NCBI GenBank assembly: GCA_963680875.1
Contig: OY804577.1
Span: 108,635,906-108,699,905 of the forward strand
Origin: Bathymodiolus brooksi
Lineage: Eukaryota; Mollusca; Bivalvia; Mytilida; Modiolidae
DNA length: 64,000 nucleotides
Direction: 5' to 3'
In this document: positions 12,391 through 24,370 of the stretch, piece by piece
Numbering within the stretch: position 1 is the stretch's first letter
Layout: every line of letters starts with the position of its first letter
Program-made: the position numbers and the translations under genes
Notes under the pieces: model-generated
What the model saw: the letters and a program-made list of their open reading frames with translations, nothing else
What the model was told of the DNA's origin: nothing
Databases searched by the model: none

Positions 12391-12664
12391 TTTTATATAT
12401 TCGTTTAGCTAGCACACATGTATGTGTGTCGTATATATTGTACAAAATTATACTTCTGATATGTTTATGAGTGCACCTGGGGGGTAATTTGGGATTTAAG
12501 CGCAAGCAGCAAATACCAATTTTATATTATCTGGTTTAACCCGACCTAGGCCTGACACCATTACAACACCTATGCGGTCTTCATCTCGTTATTGTTGTTT
12601 TGTAATGATAATTAATATCCCGGTATTGCAAGCATCCTGTTGAATGTAATTTTGTTTCTTGACT

Positions 12665-12912
12665 GCCACATCGATTGTCACGCTTGGTACAACTGAAACC
12701 ATTACTGCCGCATCTACTGTCATGCTTGATACAACTGAAACCATTACTGCCGCATCTACTGTCACGCTTGATACAACTGAAACCATTACTGCCGCATCTA
12801 CTGTCACGCTTGATACAACTGAAACCATTACTGCCACATCTACTGTCACGCTTGATACAACTGAAACCATTACTGACGCATCTACTGTCATGCTTGATAC
12901 AACTGAAACCAC
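12665..12912 (+). repeat. 42-bp minisatellite, six units
   Basis: The unit begins ACCATTACTGCCGCATCTAC and is 42 bp, a multiple of three, so open frames appear on both strands. The plus-strand frame would encode a Thr-rich 14-residue repeat (TITAASTVTLDTTE). There is no signal peptide, no splice context and no unique domain next to it, so I call it a minisatellite. A mucin-like exon cannot be excluded. Confidence 0.9.
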
Positions 12913-13892
12913 TTTATGTATTTTGCTTTATTTCATTTTGACACAATGTTTACAATTTTCTTTATTTTCTGAAATTGTTTAAAAACAAATGTAAACATGG
13001 AACATATACTATATTTAGAATCCATGATTATCCCAAACTACATTTTGTCAGCATTTTCTTTTAGGGTGACCAGTTTTTATTCACGGACTAATTTTCCTTG
13101 ACGCTTAATTTGTTATTTTTTTTTCTTTATTTGCCAACTTTTCTCTTTGTTGGTTAAAATATGATGACTGGTTTAATGCCTTTTTGTCGAATTTGAAGGG
13201 GCTGTTGCTTGTGGAATGCTGAAAATATATTCGACGTCATTATTCCAAGTTGATACATTTGCCAAAATGCTCATTTCAAATTCAGAAACAACTGTGATAA
13301 CAATATTTTCTGTTCTTATAACCATTAGACGTAAATGAACATCCTCCACGGCATGGTACACTTACATTGATGACGCAAGCTCTGAATGTGAAGTCATGTC
13401 AGTTTTAACATTTCAAATTTCATCAAATGTGTCTTTCAGAAACAGATGCATAATAACGGGTATAAATGGGTCATTGACAACCGTCGTATGGGAGAAAGTT
13501 TTTGCCCATCCATTGTATGATAGCCCGTACGATATTGAAAGCGTGGACGTATAGAAATACGTAATGATGTTGAGGACTTGCTTTGTGCAATTGCATCTAT
13601 AGATTGTGCTTATAGTGGTATCAACGGCATCATATGGTGCATATTCCGATTCCAGATGGCGTGTTTATGGATTAAATAGAAATATTCCGAATGCCTGAAA
13701 TCTAGATTTAATAGTTTCCAGTATAAGAGCACGTTCCCAGGCTTTCTGAAAAACGACGCCATGTTTGTTTATTTATGTTATTGTTAGGATAATGAAAAAG
13801 AAATTATTTTCATGAACCCTCATACGTTTTTGAGAATGGTCCAAAGCACTCCAATCTAACCACAGTTGATAATGTACGGAAGGCGGTGGTAA
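12913..13892. other. no recognised gene
   Basis: A minus-strand frame at 13,173-13,361 (62 residues) reads like ordinary protein (LANVSTWNNDVEYIFSIP) but matches no family I know. The rest shows nothing. Confidence 0.4.
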
Positions 13893-14080
13893 GCACAGTA
13901 TAGGAACCTGTGCGCCTGAAATCTCTTATTGGCGTGCTCATCTGTAAACTGCATTAGGGTTTCGGTGGACTTCGACATCTCACGCTTTCACGGCAGGTAA
14001 GTTTTTCTATGTTTTCATTAAATTCTAATAACCTGTATGTCCAAAAACTTGACAGAATGCGTATGATTGATTGATGCAGG
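13893..14080 (+). repeat. left inverted repeat with exon-like core
   Basis: 'cacagtataggaacctgtgc' ... 'cggtttc'-like sequence ... 'ggcag|gtaagttttt'. The first ~115 bp match the right copy with about ten differences. Weaker similarity continues past the splice donor ('acagaatgcgtatgattgatt'). The donor-like GTAAGT at 13,997 points into the element. Confidence 0.85.
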
Positions 14081-14089
14081 GACTGCATC

Positions 14090-14755
14090 TTTGTTTTTTT
14101 AATGCATTAGCCCTATAGCGTCATATTTATCATTTTAACATGTTCTTTTGAACAAGGATAAAATAAGATTGTCCCATTTGACCCTTTATCCTTGAATAAT
14201 ATTCTCGATACTTGTGTTGGTAATGTCAATAGATATGAACACAGTATATGCAAAATTACAGATATGAATACCTCAGCATTGCCAAATAAATAGACATTTT
14301 AAAATATATTCAATGTAGGCTGTTTGACTCGTCCAATTTGACAACTGTAAATCTGTTTACAGTGTCGTCTGAAGACTGTTTGACGTTCCAAAAGGTACTG
14401 TTTAGAAGTATTTGGTGCTTTATTCATACTTTTATGATGCACTAATGAAAGAAATGAACTGCATTTTTTGTATATAAGAAATTCTTTTTAAGACCGTCGA
14501 ATATAAGTAACGCTACCTGGCATCGAATTATATATTAAATGCTCTGTAAATTGCAAAGGAAGTCAAATAGCTGGATCATGTTGGCTTTGGATAATCTTGC
14601 TAAAAGCAGAAATCCAAACTTTAAAGCATTAACAATGCCATAGATTATGCTACAGCAGTTTCAGATGTCGTATAACTGCTAATTTTCATTTACTGCATAT
14701 ACCAAGTACATCACATTCAAGGGAGGCATTACTTCCTTGTGCCGTAGTATATAAG
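14090..14755. other. internal sequence of the composite element, no feature
   Basis: AT-rich; nothing recognisable on either strand. Confidence 0.4.
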
Positions 14756-15103
14756 GGTAATAACAAAATTACCGAACTCCGAACAATCTTACAAAGGGAA
14801 AGTCAAAACTCATAATTATATAAACAGACAAAATCAGTCAACAACCGGAAAACTGTGAAAACCGTAATGACCCTTACTTGGTACAGGCATTTCTAAAGAA
14901 ATGGTGGGTTGAATCCGATTTTAAGGCGCCAAACCTCCCGCTCTCATTACGGTTCAAAGGTTGCGGCTGTCACTGTAACAGTATTTAAATACAGGAACAA
15001 AATAGGTAAAATAGTTGTCAAAGCAGTACCATATTCGGTGACGTAAATGTCAAAAATATTTTTACGTCACACATTGACAAAAAAAATTTTGACTTCTTTA
15101 TCT
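14756..15103 (-). other. probable 3' untranslated tail of the RT element
   Basis: Directly downstream of the RT stop on the minus strand. 'ataattatgagttttgactt' followed by 'tccctttgtaag' (read on the minus strand) resembles the tail that follows this RT family in other bivalve copies, from memory. Confidence 0.4.
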
Positions 15104-16060
15104 TTATACATTTTCACTATATGAAAATGCATCGCTTATAATTTTTTCTGCAGAGACGGAATATATTTCGACAAGATATTGGTATCGGAATATAAACTTT
15201 TTAAGAGATCGAATAAGGCGAATCTTTTTATAGCCCTGGTCCAGTAGCCTGTTTCTCAGATGAAGATGACGTTTCATGAAATCAGAATAATTGCTACTGG
15301 CCCTTGCATAGCGAATCAATTGCGAGATGTAAACACCATATGCAGGAGAAGCTGGTATATTGCTGCACATGTTTGGAAAATTTATGATTTTAAAATTGAA
15401 GTCGTCCCGCTTATCATAAATTTTAGTACTGAGTTGACCACTGTCGTCAAATTCGAGGTATAAGTCCAAAAATGATGCGGACGAAGCTGTATCGGTGGTC
15501 TCTTTATCTTCCAGCTCTGGAGGATATATCAATGGAAGAAATTCTGCAAATCTAGAATTATTGATATATAAAACGTCATCAATATACCTGTATGTGAAAT
15601 TAAAGGCTCTAGCCTCATGAATCTTCTTATCTTTTACAAGCTTTTGAAGAAACTCCGACTCATATGAGTATAAAAATAAATCGGCTAGAAGAGGGGCACA
15701 ATTCGTACCCATTGGTATGCCGACGACCTGCTGAAACAGTGTCCCTCCAAAGGAGACAACTATGTTATCGATGAGGAACTCCAGCATACTGATCACTTGT
15801 TCCTCGGAGTAGCATGTTTTACCTTTATGAATTTTGTTTGAAAAATATGTGGAATTGTAGCCTAACACAACAAATTTTGAGCCATAGTTTCTATGACTAA
15901 AAGCTTTATGAATTGTTTCTTTTAAGCAGGTTTTTAATTTGTCATGCGGTAGGGTGGTATATAGAGTTGAAAAATCAAAAGTTTTGATGGAGGATACCTG
16001 AGAGAAAGATCTTGATTTCAGGTTATCCAAAAGATCTTTAGAGTTTTTCAAAATCCACAT
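15104..16060 (-). pseudogene. Penelope-like reverse transcriptase, N- and C-terminally incomplete
   Basis: An open frame of 318 residues carries the RT core in order: FDFSTLYTTLPHD (residues 28-40, finger/palm motif A region), GIPMGTNCAPLLADL (114-128), YRYIDDVL (157-164, the catalytic YIDD box), SFLDL (196-200) and YDKRDDF (215-221), then SNIP and SQLIRYAR. This ordering is that of Penelope-like and related single-ORF metazoan RTs, not of LTR or typical LINE RTs. The frame starts at an internal Met; upstream, related sequence (KMAFIAG) continues on the same strand but is cut off by a stop and a frame change, so the N-terminus is broken. No GIY-YIG endonuclease follows the stop. The enzyme would copy element RNA into DNA. 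This copy is probably dead, although the core itself is uninterrupted. Confidence 0.85.
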
Positions 16061-16140
16061 GTATACCTGATGAATCTAACAATTCCGCCTAAACCGGCGA
16101 TAAAGGCCATCTTGAAACTGAAATTGGATCGAGCGTATGC

Positions 16141-17158
16141 TCCATGTTAAAACCTTGCTTTAAGCTTAAAATGAAGTCGTTTCTTTTCATTATATTGATT
16201 AAAAATAGTTCATTTCCTTACCTGAATTTATCTCATTTATTTTCCACCTAATGCAGCTGTAATGAGTAGAACATTTGAATTTCGGGGAAAGGGGTTAGCT
16301 TGGGAGATATAGAGAGATCAAATTATCTTTTTAACTCGTTCACCAATATTTTTTTCCGCCAAAGCCGAGGATATTTAACCTTTTTCATACAATTCATAAT
16401 ATGAGCGCGGATTGAGGAAATTTAAGGCTTCTAAAGTGCTAGAATAAAATTATGTGTATTTATTTTCACAAATATTAAGATAATCATATTTATTTGAAAA
16501 ATCAACAGACCCCCCCTCCCCCCGAAAAAAAAATCAATCATAGTTTCCGTATCCAAAGAATTATGTCTTGGTAGTTTACGAAATACCAGTGTTGTCTACA
16601 TTATGGTAAGCTGAGGGTTGATATTTACTGCCGATATTAAATTTCTCTTCAGTTTTCCAATTTAAATCGATGTAATTAGTCATGCGCCTCATATAAAGAG
16701 AAATTATTTCCCATGTAGTAAAAAAAAAAGAACTATTAAAAGTCAAAGTAACCATGTATACAACGACTTTTATTACTACAAGATCTATCCTAACGTTTCC
16801 ACAGAATGGAACCTAAGCCATCTTTAGCTCACCTTTCTTGGAATTAAAGCAAACGCGAGCTTTCTCTATTACTCATTATAATGCAATGTTGTTTGTAACG
16901 TCGATTTTGATTGGATGACGTCTAAATTTTCATGTCATCAATTCCACGGTTGATGCCATCGGAGAAACGACGCAAGCGCAGGCGTAAACTGAAAGATTTA
17001 AAACTTCTCATTTTAACTGCGTTTTCTTCTGAATACATTATAATGGAGATAGCAGTATTGTTTTTGAAGCTTTGCCGGCATCAGTTTTGATTTGATGGTC
17101 GTAAATACCCGTTTACTTGCTCCGCTTACGCGTCGCCAGTAAACTCAATTTGCGGTTA
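16141..17158. other. decayed interior between the finger frame and the RT
   Basis: No readable protein. Two similar ~60-bp stretches near 16,875 and 17,035 ('cattataatg' followed by 'ttttgattgg/ttttgatttg') suggest an old internal duplication. A C/A-rich homopolymer tract lies at 16,508-16,534. Confidence 0.4.
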
Positions 17159-17503
17159 TCAAAACACAAATCTAATTCGAATCAAATTCCAATGATGTGT
17201 TGGCGTTCGATGAAGGCTTAAATCGCTTGCTCTGTCTAGGGCTTGGAGTCTCTATCGATATTGAATCCTTAATAAATATTCTGTCTGGCTCTGCCAATAC
17301 GACATTCTTTCCAGCAAGAATATCATCTAAAGGTTTAAATTTGTAATTTACTGTTGTATATCCTAAAACACCTCCCTTTTCGCAAATTTTAATTTCTTGA
17401 TCTTAAATGTTTCTGCATTATGTTTCTCAATGAGGTGGTTGAATATGTCTTTGAATAAATCGATTTTTTCATTGCAATAATAGCATAGGTACCCGCTTTC
17501 CAT
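17159..17503 (-). pseudogene. C2H2-type zinc-finger leader of a transposon protein, frameshifted
   Basis: The ATG at 17,503 opens a frame beginning MESGYLCYYCNEKID and continuing FNHLIEKH, a C-x2-C ... H-x4-H finger. About 34 codons in, near 17,400, the frame shifts; the new frame carries GGVLGYTTVNYKFKPL and VVLAEPDRIFIKDS until a stop near 17,165. The pattern 'finger, then (K)xxYxTxNFxIxPxD' resembles, from memory, the N-terminus of a large multicopy protein family in mussels. Directly upstream is a strong splice acceptor (TTTTGTCTTTTGTAG) ending at 17,508, so the ATG lies four bases into an exon. The bulk of the protein is missing. Function is unknown; the finger presumably binds nucleic acid. 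Confidence 0.6.
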
Positions 17504-17507
17504 TTTG

Positions 17508-18044
17508 CTACAAAAGACAAAATATGCCATTAAAAATCAATCTTATATGCATATGGCATCAATAAGAGATTTCATTGTTTTCTGTTTTGTTTGAAATGTA
17601 AGAGTAATAAAGCATAAATGTTAGTTGATTGTTAATAAATACAAATTTAGCACGTCAATCAGGTCACAGACCGTTTTCAAACGCGACGTCAAACAGACTT
17701 ACACAGCTACAGCAAACAGCCGACAGCACACTCATTTTTTCAATCCAATTTTTTAGTGGGAAAAATTATGTTTTCTTTATCACTTCTTTGTAAAAAGAAT
17801 GCTTCTCACATCCAAAACTATCCGTGCAAATACAGTCTAAATTGGAAGCCATTTAGGCATAACGAAATGGAATGTTTACCTTTTCTGGTAGTAACAACAA
17901 ACGTTTGATACTCCATTCTGAATGTGTTGCGTTATTTTATCCAAAGAAACTTTAGCGTCCGTTAGAGTAATGAATCATGTACATTCTGTAACTTTTTTAC
18001 ACAGATACATCGTATCTGTCGATAATAAATTCCGAAAAACTTAC
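17508..18044 (-). other. candidate 5'-UTR intron
   Basis: On the minus strand a consensus donor AAGCAG|GTAAGT lies at 18,045/18,044 inside the right inverted repeat. A pyrimidine-rich acceptor TTTTGTCTTTTGTAG ends at 17,508, four bases before the finger-frame ATG. The predicted intron is 537 bp. Leader introns are known in some Penelope-like elements; splicing here is inferred from sequence only. Confidence 0.5.
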
Positions 18045-18148
18045 CTGCTTTGAAAGCGTGGGCAGTCGATTTCCACCGAAACCGTAATGCAGTTTACAGA
18101 AGAGCACGCCAATAAGAGATTTCAGGCGCACAGGTTCCTATACTGTGG
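17970..18148 (-). repeat. right inverted repeat with exon-like core
   Basis: Minus-strand reading: 'cacagtataggaacctgtgc' to 'aaagcag|gtaagtttttc'. It mirrors the left copy and probably supplies the leader exon of the minus-strand unit. A CCAAT pentamer is present in the opposite direction. Confidence 0.85.
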
Positions 18149-19914
18149 GTAAAGACAATATTATATTTTCTTCTTTGGAAGTCATAAAGCTTCTGGTGAA
18201 CGATAGGAATTCAAAATGAGCAATTCTGATCTTGCATCACTACAAATTACAAAAGAAATGTGTTTACACCACATTTCACTAAGGGGATCGTTCATTCATG
18301 CTTTCTGTTGGTAATTCCAGACAGTCTCTATCGGGGCATCAATAGCGCATTAAAACGAAAATACATGTATCTAATTTACTGCACACGAGTGTTTTTATAA
18401 TTGATTTATAGATATTTATATCGATATCAAATTTTAATCCAAATATTTTTGAAGGAGTTGCTCTGTCTTTCATGTTTTCCATAATTGTTCCCCAAATCGG
18501 TATGACCGTATGAGTTCATTCCCACCCGCATGCCTTTGTTTTCTTGTTTATTATTCTATTGATATGACAACTTTGCTCAAAACAACCTATTTTGAAAAAG
18601 ACAGCTGACCTTTTAAGATTTGCTACACACGTAAAACGGAACAATACAATAGAGACAGACATAAACATACACTTGTAACGCATCACGAGCAAAGGGGGTT
18701 GGGGGGGGGGGGGGTATTTTTGCTTCAGAAACAACCTATAACTGTTAAATACACGTGTCTGTACGACGTGTGAAAAGTACTAAAAAATCCAGTTGAATTT
18801 CCCTTTTATTGTCAAAACTATGATGATGCAAATATATGTGGGAGGCTGATTACTATAAAGAATGATTATGTGTATTGCGTAATACACTTAATGTCCTTTC
18901 AGATATGACATAAAAGGAAGTATGATATAATTTTAATTGTCAATTTTCGATATTGTATCCTAATTAAATTTATATCATATTCAGTTATCTCTTGCTAAAA
19001 AGATAACTGTGTACGAAAATATGAATTGCTCACTTGAGTAGAAAAATAGAAAATAAAACATCTTTAGGGAAATGCAATATTACATGAATTGGAATACGTG
19101 GACTTTCATTTCGTTACTCCCAATATTGGAATGCACTGACTTCAAACATAATAATTATAGTGCATTTATTTTTAACGTTAATATCTATTTATCCATTCAT
19201 GCAAAGTTATGAATGGAAAGCAATTTACGATTTTCCACAATCTTTCTTTTATGCAATAAAAATGAGCAACATCTGCTGAAGACATGCCAATTTGATTAAG
19301 TGGATGCTGCAACAATACAAATTTTCATTCATAAAATGTTTTCACTTGAGAGCCATATTTTCGATCTGTTTGTATAACAATATATCTATGCAATTAGGCC
19401 ATCCGGAAATACATCAACACCCACTTCCTATGGATTCATACTAGGTTTATCTCCATGGGAATAAGTTAGAACTGTTTTTCAATCAAAGCCAAACAAAATA
19501 AGGAAAATATATCATTCTCTTTGTGCACTTTTCAAAATGAAAGAGGAAGTTAGATCCAACATGGAAATATGGGAGTTCCAAGAATAACACAAACGAAACA
19601 ATCCAGAACAAAGACGATGCATAAAAAACGCCTAATCGTCACTCCAAATATGTACTGGGATGTATATAAATAAATGCATATACTCCCAGAATCCCGCCAA
19701 TCCTTTTTCCGTTTCCAACTCCATTCGGCTGATACATATAGACGCAAATGTAAGAGGCATCAAAGAATGTGACTGCTTCACTATTTTTAAAATTATTATA
19801 TTTTTGTTAATAACAGATTACGTTTATAATTATAGCACTGACTAGTTAAAAAAGGTCATGCTAAGAATGATGTTCAGTCGTTAGCTCTGCTATTTGTTCC
19901 AGAGAGTATCATCC
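18149..19914. other. no recognisable gene
   Basis: AT-rich spacer. A pure G tract of more than ten bases lies near 18,702-18,714. Confidence 0.5.
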
Positions 19915-20001
19915 ACTCAGTAGTCAATGTTTCTGCATTGACATGCTTTATTATATATATTTATTGTTGAAATTTACAGTTCCTAAATAATGTAATTATA
20001 A
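19915..20001 (+). repeat. direct repeat flanking the TTAA element, left copy
   Basis: 'gacatgctttattatatata' ... 'gaaatttacagttcctaaat' ... 'aatgtaattat' recurs at 23,738-23,822 in the same orientation. These are host repeats outside the element's own ends. Confidence 0.85.
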
Positions 20002-20005
20002 TTAA

Positions 20006-23000
20006 AGGGAAACTTGGCGATTTTTTACATGTTAGCTAAATATGTTCCTGGTGATATAAACTACATATTCACAAAGTTTTATCGACATATTTCCACAAAT
20101 AACGAAACAAATCGCAAATTTGTAATTTTAATTTCTAATTTTTTCATGGGTTGTGACGTTTTAGCACGATAATTGCATTATGGGATTGAAATTTAAAGTC
20201 TGGGTCGCTGATGTTAAATTCGCTTCATTTAAAGCGCTCAAAGGACTGTAATTTAAATCTAATAACCGTTGGAAAATTAAATACTGAAGTGAACAGCTAC
20301 GTACCTTTATGACAAACAACTATTTTAAATGAACAAAATGTTTCATTTCCTTAATATTTACAACGGAAAGAGTGTTTTACAACAGTCACCTATATTCACT
20401 ATATGTAGGATCCCTTTTACAATTATGCTCATTTTGTTTTACTGCTAATGTGCTGAAAAATATAATGGATAATTTTGACAACGCGTAACTTGTGTATTAA
20501 TCGGATTAATAAAATAGGAATTTGAATACACACTGTTTGCTTTCCAAGACGAGTTGGTAGATCGTTTATTATTTAATAAAGATAAAATATTTTTAAAACA
20601 TTAGAATAAATATAATGTTGAAATAACAGGAACAATTATAATTGTAATTATGTTTTAGATGATAAAAAAAAGTATACACCATCCTTGAAATTATAAGTTT
20701 TCATTATTAGAGGCGCCAAATTGGCCTAACTGTCTCATCATAATTAATATGTATTCACAATTTTAACGATCGATGTTCATAAAAGATGTTTTAATTTTAA
20801 TTAAAGAACTAAAAATTAAAGGTTAGGAGATCGGGTGGCAACTGAGTTTACAAAGTTAGTGTTTAAAGAAAAAAACCTCTTTGCTCAGTGACCCCCAGAA
20901 GGCACAAAACCTAAATATATGATTTTTTTCAGCTTGGAACCCCGTAAGCAAACTTGACCTATAATTTTGATATCCACTGATATTCATTCAGACAAAGTTC
21001 GGAAGAGATCATGATCGTGAGCGGTATAAACAGATGAAGAGCAGTCAAAATATACAGAGATTAGGCCACACCAAATTTACTTCTTGTTCTTCGGATTTTG
21101 TGCTAAAAACGTTGGAGCGAGCAAGTGATTTAAAAATGTTAATTTCTTTTCCTTTTTTTGTTTGTTTGTCATTTTTGATGAGCGAAAGGTAAAAAATTAT
21201 GCGGAAAATATATTTCTTGATTTTTTATGTATTTTCAGAAGCGAGAGACCATATTTTAATTTTAAATATTTTATTCTTCAATAAATTAAGGCAAATAATT
21301 CCTGAAATAAGAAGTGAAAGGCGGGATTTATTTATTTTTATTTTCATTCTGAAAACGACAGGTACATCCACACCGGTTCACTCAGCAGGGTACCTAATAT
21401 TGCTTAATGAGTTTAGGTCCACACAGGAAGTCGCCAGGCAGAACATATCCAGAAATTGAGGGTACTTTCCTCATAAATATTCATCATATTTAAATTAGAT
21501 TTTGATTACGTGACTGCAGTTTCAAGCTTGATGGATCGTTTATTAGATTTGTCAAAAAAATAGCCTATAGTACGGAAATTCAATGTGTCCGTCAATGATT
21601 CGAAAATTAAAAGTTATTGTTTATTTCCGCAAAGTTTTTCTTCTGTCAAAATTCAAATATTTTTGTTTTGTAACGATTTTAGACATGTCTTTGATATCGC
21701 GATCATGCAAAAATGATCATATTATATTTAATGTGGGAACCCCGAGTTTAGAAGCTAGAAATATAAGGTTAGTTAATATAATTACATATATTATTGAGGA
21801 ATCTAAATTAATTTCAGAAAATATGTCGCCAAATGTCATTCATTGTTAAATTTTGTGTCACACGCCACCAGTTTCATGTATTTCAGACATTTTTACATAG
21901 ACTCTTAAGGCCAAAAAAGGGTTCGTCGCCTCGGATTTTCATTTAGTCCAGGAACCTCGAATATTTAATTGTTTTCATTAATTTTTATTTCATTTAATTC
22001 AGCTTGATTCAATGTATCATTTTCAAGTTCAGAAAATGACACACATGCAATTATGAATGATATCGTCTATATAGATCATATGAAAATTGCAGACGTCCCG
22101 GCGTCGCCATCTTAGATATGCAAATGAGCAAAGTGCTCATCATTTCTGGCTATGATATACAAGTGTCATTTTACATCCGGTCGACAGGACTCTGACCAAT
22201 TACTTGAATACATGTGTCACAATCTTTGGCAATAATCAGAAACGCAATACACATTTTGTGACCCGTTAACGCTACCCGTGACTAGAATAGGAGATGCAAT
22301 ACACATTTTAAAGGTTCTAATAGGTGATCAAAATTCACGACCCTGATCAAGTATACATTAGGAATGGGTGCATATTAATGCACACTGGCGGATCAAGGGG
22401 GTGTTCGACAATTTAGTAAAATTCGTGTATAAATTGGGTGAAAATTGGCAAACAAGAGCCTGGGACCCCGTTTTCAAAACTGCTGGATCCGCGCCTGATG
22501 CAACAATGATTCTGGGGCTATTTTCACAAAAAAATCTTAAGATTAACATTGATCGTAAGTTATATTGAATTGTTCATTTTTATCTTGATTTTTTTGTGCC
22601 TTATCAGAAGGATATAGCAACAACCAAAATTATGAAGTAAAGCAGGGTGAACAGGGCAGGGTAGAAAATTCTTCTTGCAAACCCCAAAAAGCAAAATAGA
22701 CAAAAAACATTCGTATGCAATTTTTCCTTATCAAAAATACAACCATATTTTCTATGACTATTCTGAGATTAATCAGAAGGGTCCGCCAGTTCGAAAGACG
22801 TGATTAAAATAAACAAAAAATGTTTTCTTTACGCAGAGACATATTATATGTTACGCTTTGTTCAAATCAGAAATAACCGTTATGAAAACAGATTAATCTT
22901 TTTACTGTTGGCGAATAAGAATATTGTATTTCCATAAGCAAATTATTATATTACGTAAGAGATGTACCCTGAAGTATTGTATAATAAACTTTAAAAGTAT

Positions 23001-23721
23001 TTATAATACTCATCGTCTGTAATTGTCATATGAAAACTATTACAAATTATATGTTTACATAATCCTCTCAATTTTATGGCTTCCTACCCTGTAACTTTCT
23101 GTGCTTTTAGCTAAGAAGCAGAGCTTATGTGTAGCTTTATTGTAGTGCATGAACGATCGATTACAAAGTGCGATCTTATAAATAATATCATTAAAACAAT
23201 TTTGCCCCGTAGTATAGGCCTATTTTTATTTTTTTACGAATTCATGGCATTTTTCCGATGTCCGTTCTTTTTTTTCCACATAATTTCGTGGTTCTTCAAT
23301 TTTCGAAATAAAATCTTTTGTAAATGTGTCTCATTAAAGACGGACCGTTTTCTCCGATTCGTTTGATTTGCCATAAGTATATAGAAACAAAACGTAAATC
23401 TGCAAAAAGTGATTGTGTAATAAATTCATATATCTAGAATAATAAGAAAAATAAAAAGAATTACGCCTGACAAGCCATATCGACACTGAATGAGGACCCC
23501 GGTTTGTCACGCTTGTTTTGGGTCGTGGTGGTATTTAGACATCACGTGATAATTGGTATCGAGATGCTATCAAAATGGCGACATCCATCTATCGTTGACC
23601 GAATTTTAAAATCGATTTCATTCCCTTATCCAACATAATAAAACGTTGATATACATTTAAACATCCATATTTATGCATCAGGAAAAACATATAAAAAATA
23701 TTTTTTTTGCGAAGTTTCCCT
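20006..23721. mobile_element. TTAA-flanked non-autonomous DNA transposon, 3.7 kb
   Basis: Left end TTAA|AGGGAAACTTGGCGA and right end TGCGAAGTTTCCCT|TTAA form a short terminal inverted repeat with TTAA on both sides (20,002-20,005 and 23,722-23,725). TTAA target duplication is the hallmark of piggyBac-like elements, though the first bases differ from the usual CCC start. No transposase is readable inside. Short open frames at 21,199-21,459 and 21,583-21,849 have no motif. A MITE is nested at 22,383. Confidence 0.65.
22383..22497. mobile_element. small MITE, hAT/'GGCGGATC'-type ends
   Basis: It starts CACTGGCGGATCAAGGGG and ends GCTGGATCCGCGCCTG, an imperfect inverted repeat, with ATGCA immediately outside both ends (22,378-22,382 and 22,498-22,502). 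Ends of this type are common on small DNA elements in many invertebrates. It has no coding capacity and is nested in the larger TTAA element. Confidence 0.6.
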
Positions 23722-23737
23722 TTAAAGGTAATGTTCT

Positions 23738-23822
23738 CCAGTAGTCAGTCTTTCGGCACTGACATGCTTTATCATATATATTTATTATTGAAATTTACAG
23801 TTCCTAAATAATGTAATTATTA
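23738..23822 (+). repeat. direct repeat flanking the TTAA element, right copy
   Basis: Partner of 19,915-20,001 with several substitutions. Before the transposon arrived the locus probably held a tandem pair of this ~85-bp unit. Confidence 0.85.
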
Positions 23823-24149
23823 ATATTAATATGATGATAGGTGTTACCTAACTTGGGACGAAGTCCAATAATTTTTTTTAAAGAATAATATGAGACAGGT
23901 GCTACCTGTAGTGCCAGCGAAGCACAATCCACATTATGTAATATTTAAATCATGTAAATCCTTGGGATGATTGAAATAGAACTGTTATTTACTTTTGTGT
24001 ACTTTTTGGAGTGTACTGTATTACAATATAAGGATGCTCTTTCCATCTATTGAAACAGGCACGGCCATGAATGCTCGCGAATCTGAAAATGTTCTGCCAA
24101 TTTCACGCTCATTCAGTGCATCAAAATAATGTTCAGATGTTTTGAGCCG

Positions 24150-24370
24150 TGATATATCGGGGACGACTTTTTCTTAGGGTCGAGATATATCGGGGACGAC
24201 ATTAATAACCGGAAGTAGTTCCAGATTACTGCGCATCCGATTTTCTGCAGATTTAACCATGTATTGGTTTCCGGTGTGTCATTTCCGGTGCATGAAATTT
24301 AAGCCATTAGTGATATGGATCTGGAATCAAAATATTGCTATTTCTACCATAGTTGGGACTAAAGGTAAGT
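24150..24370 (+). promoter_or_regulatory. candidate promoter and non-coding or short first exon
   Basis: Two copies of 'gatatatcggggacgac' (about 24,151 and 24,184) are followed by an ETS-type CCGGAAGT at 24,209-24,216, 'actgcgca' and further 'ttccggtg' sites. A 15-codon frame (24,315-24,362, MDLESKYCYFYHSWD) ends just before a perfect splice donor, AAAG|GTAAGT, at 24,364/24,365. This looks like the 5' end of a spliced transcript, but no downstream exon could be identified. Treat as a prediction. Confidence 0.3.

Larger units (their letters stand above)
13893..18148 (-). mobile_element. Penelope-like composite element bounded by inverted repeats
   Basis: An inverted repeat (13,893-14,080 and 17,970-18,148) encloses about 4 kb in which two decayed coding pieces lie on the minus strand, a C2H2-finger frame near the right end and a Penelope-like reverse transcriptase in the left half. 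Penelope-like elements are known for terminal repeats in direct or inverted arrangement and for introns in the leader, and both traits are seen here. It could instead be two unrelated elements, with the RT nested in the finger-gene element. No target duplication was found. Confidence 0.45.

Noticed and set aside
12589..12982. Thr-rich and Val/Ser-rich ORFs on opposite strands
   Set aside because: Produced by a 42-bp minisatellite; no flanking coding evidence.
20006..23721. Autonomous piggyBac transposase inside the TTAA element
   Set aside because: No DDD transposase motif or Cys-rich C-terminus readable in any frame.
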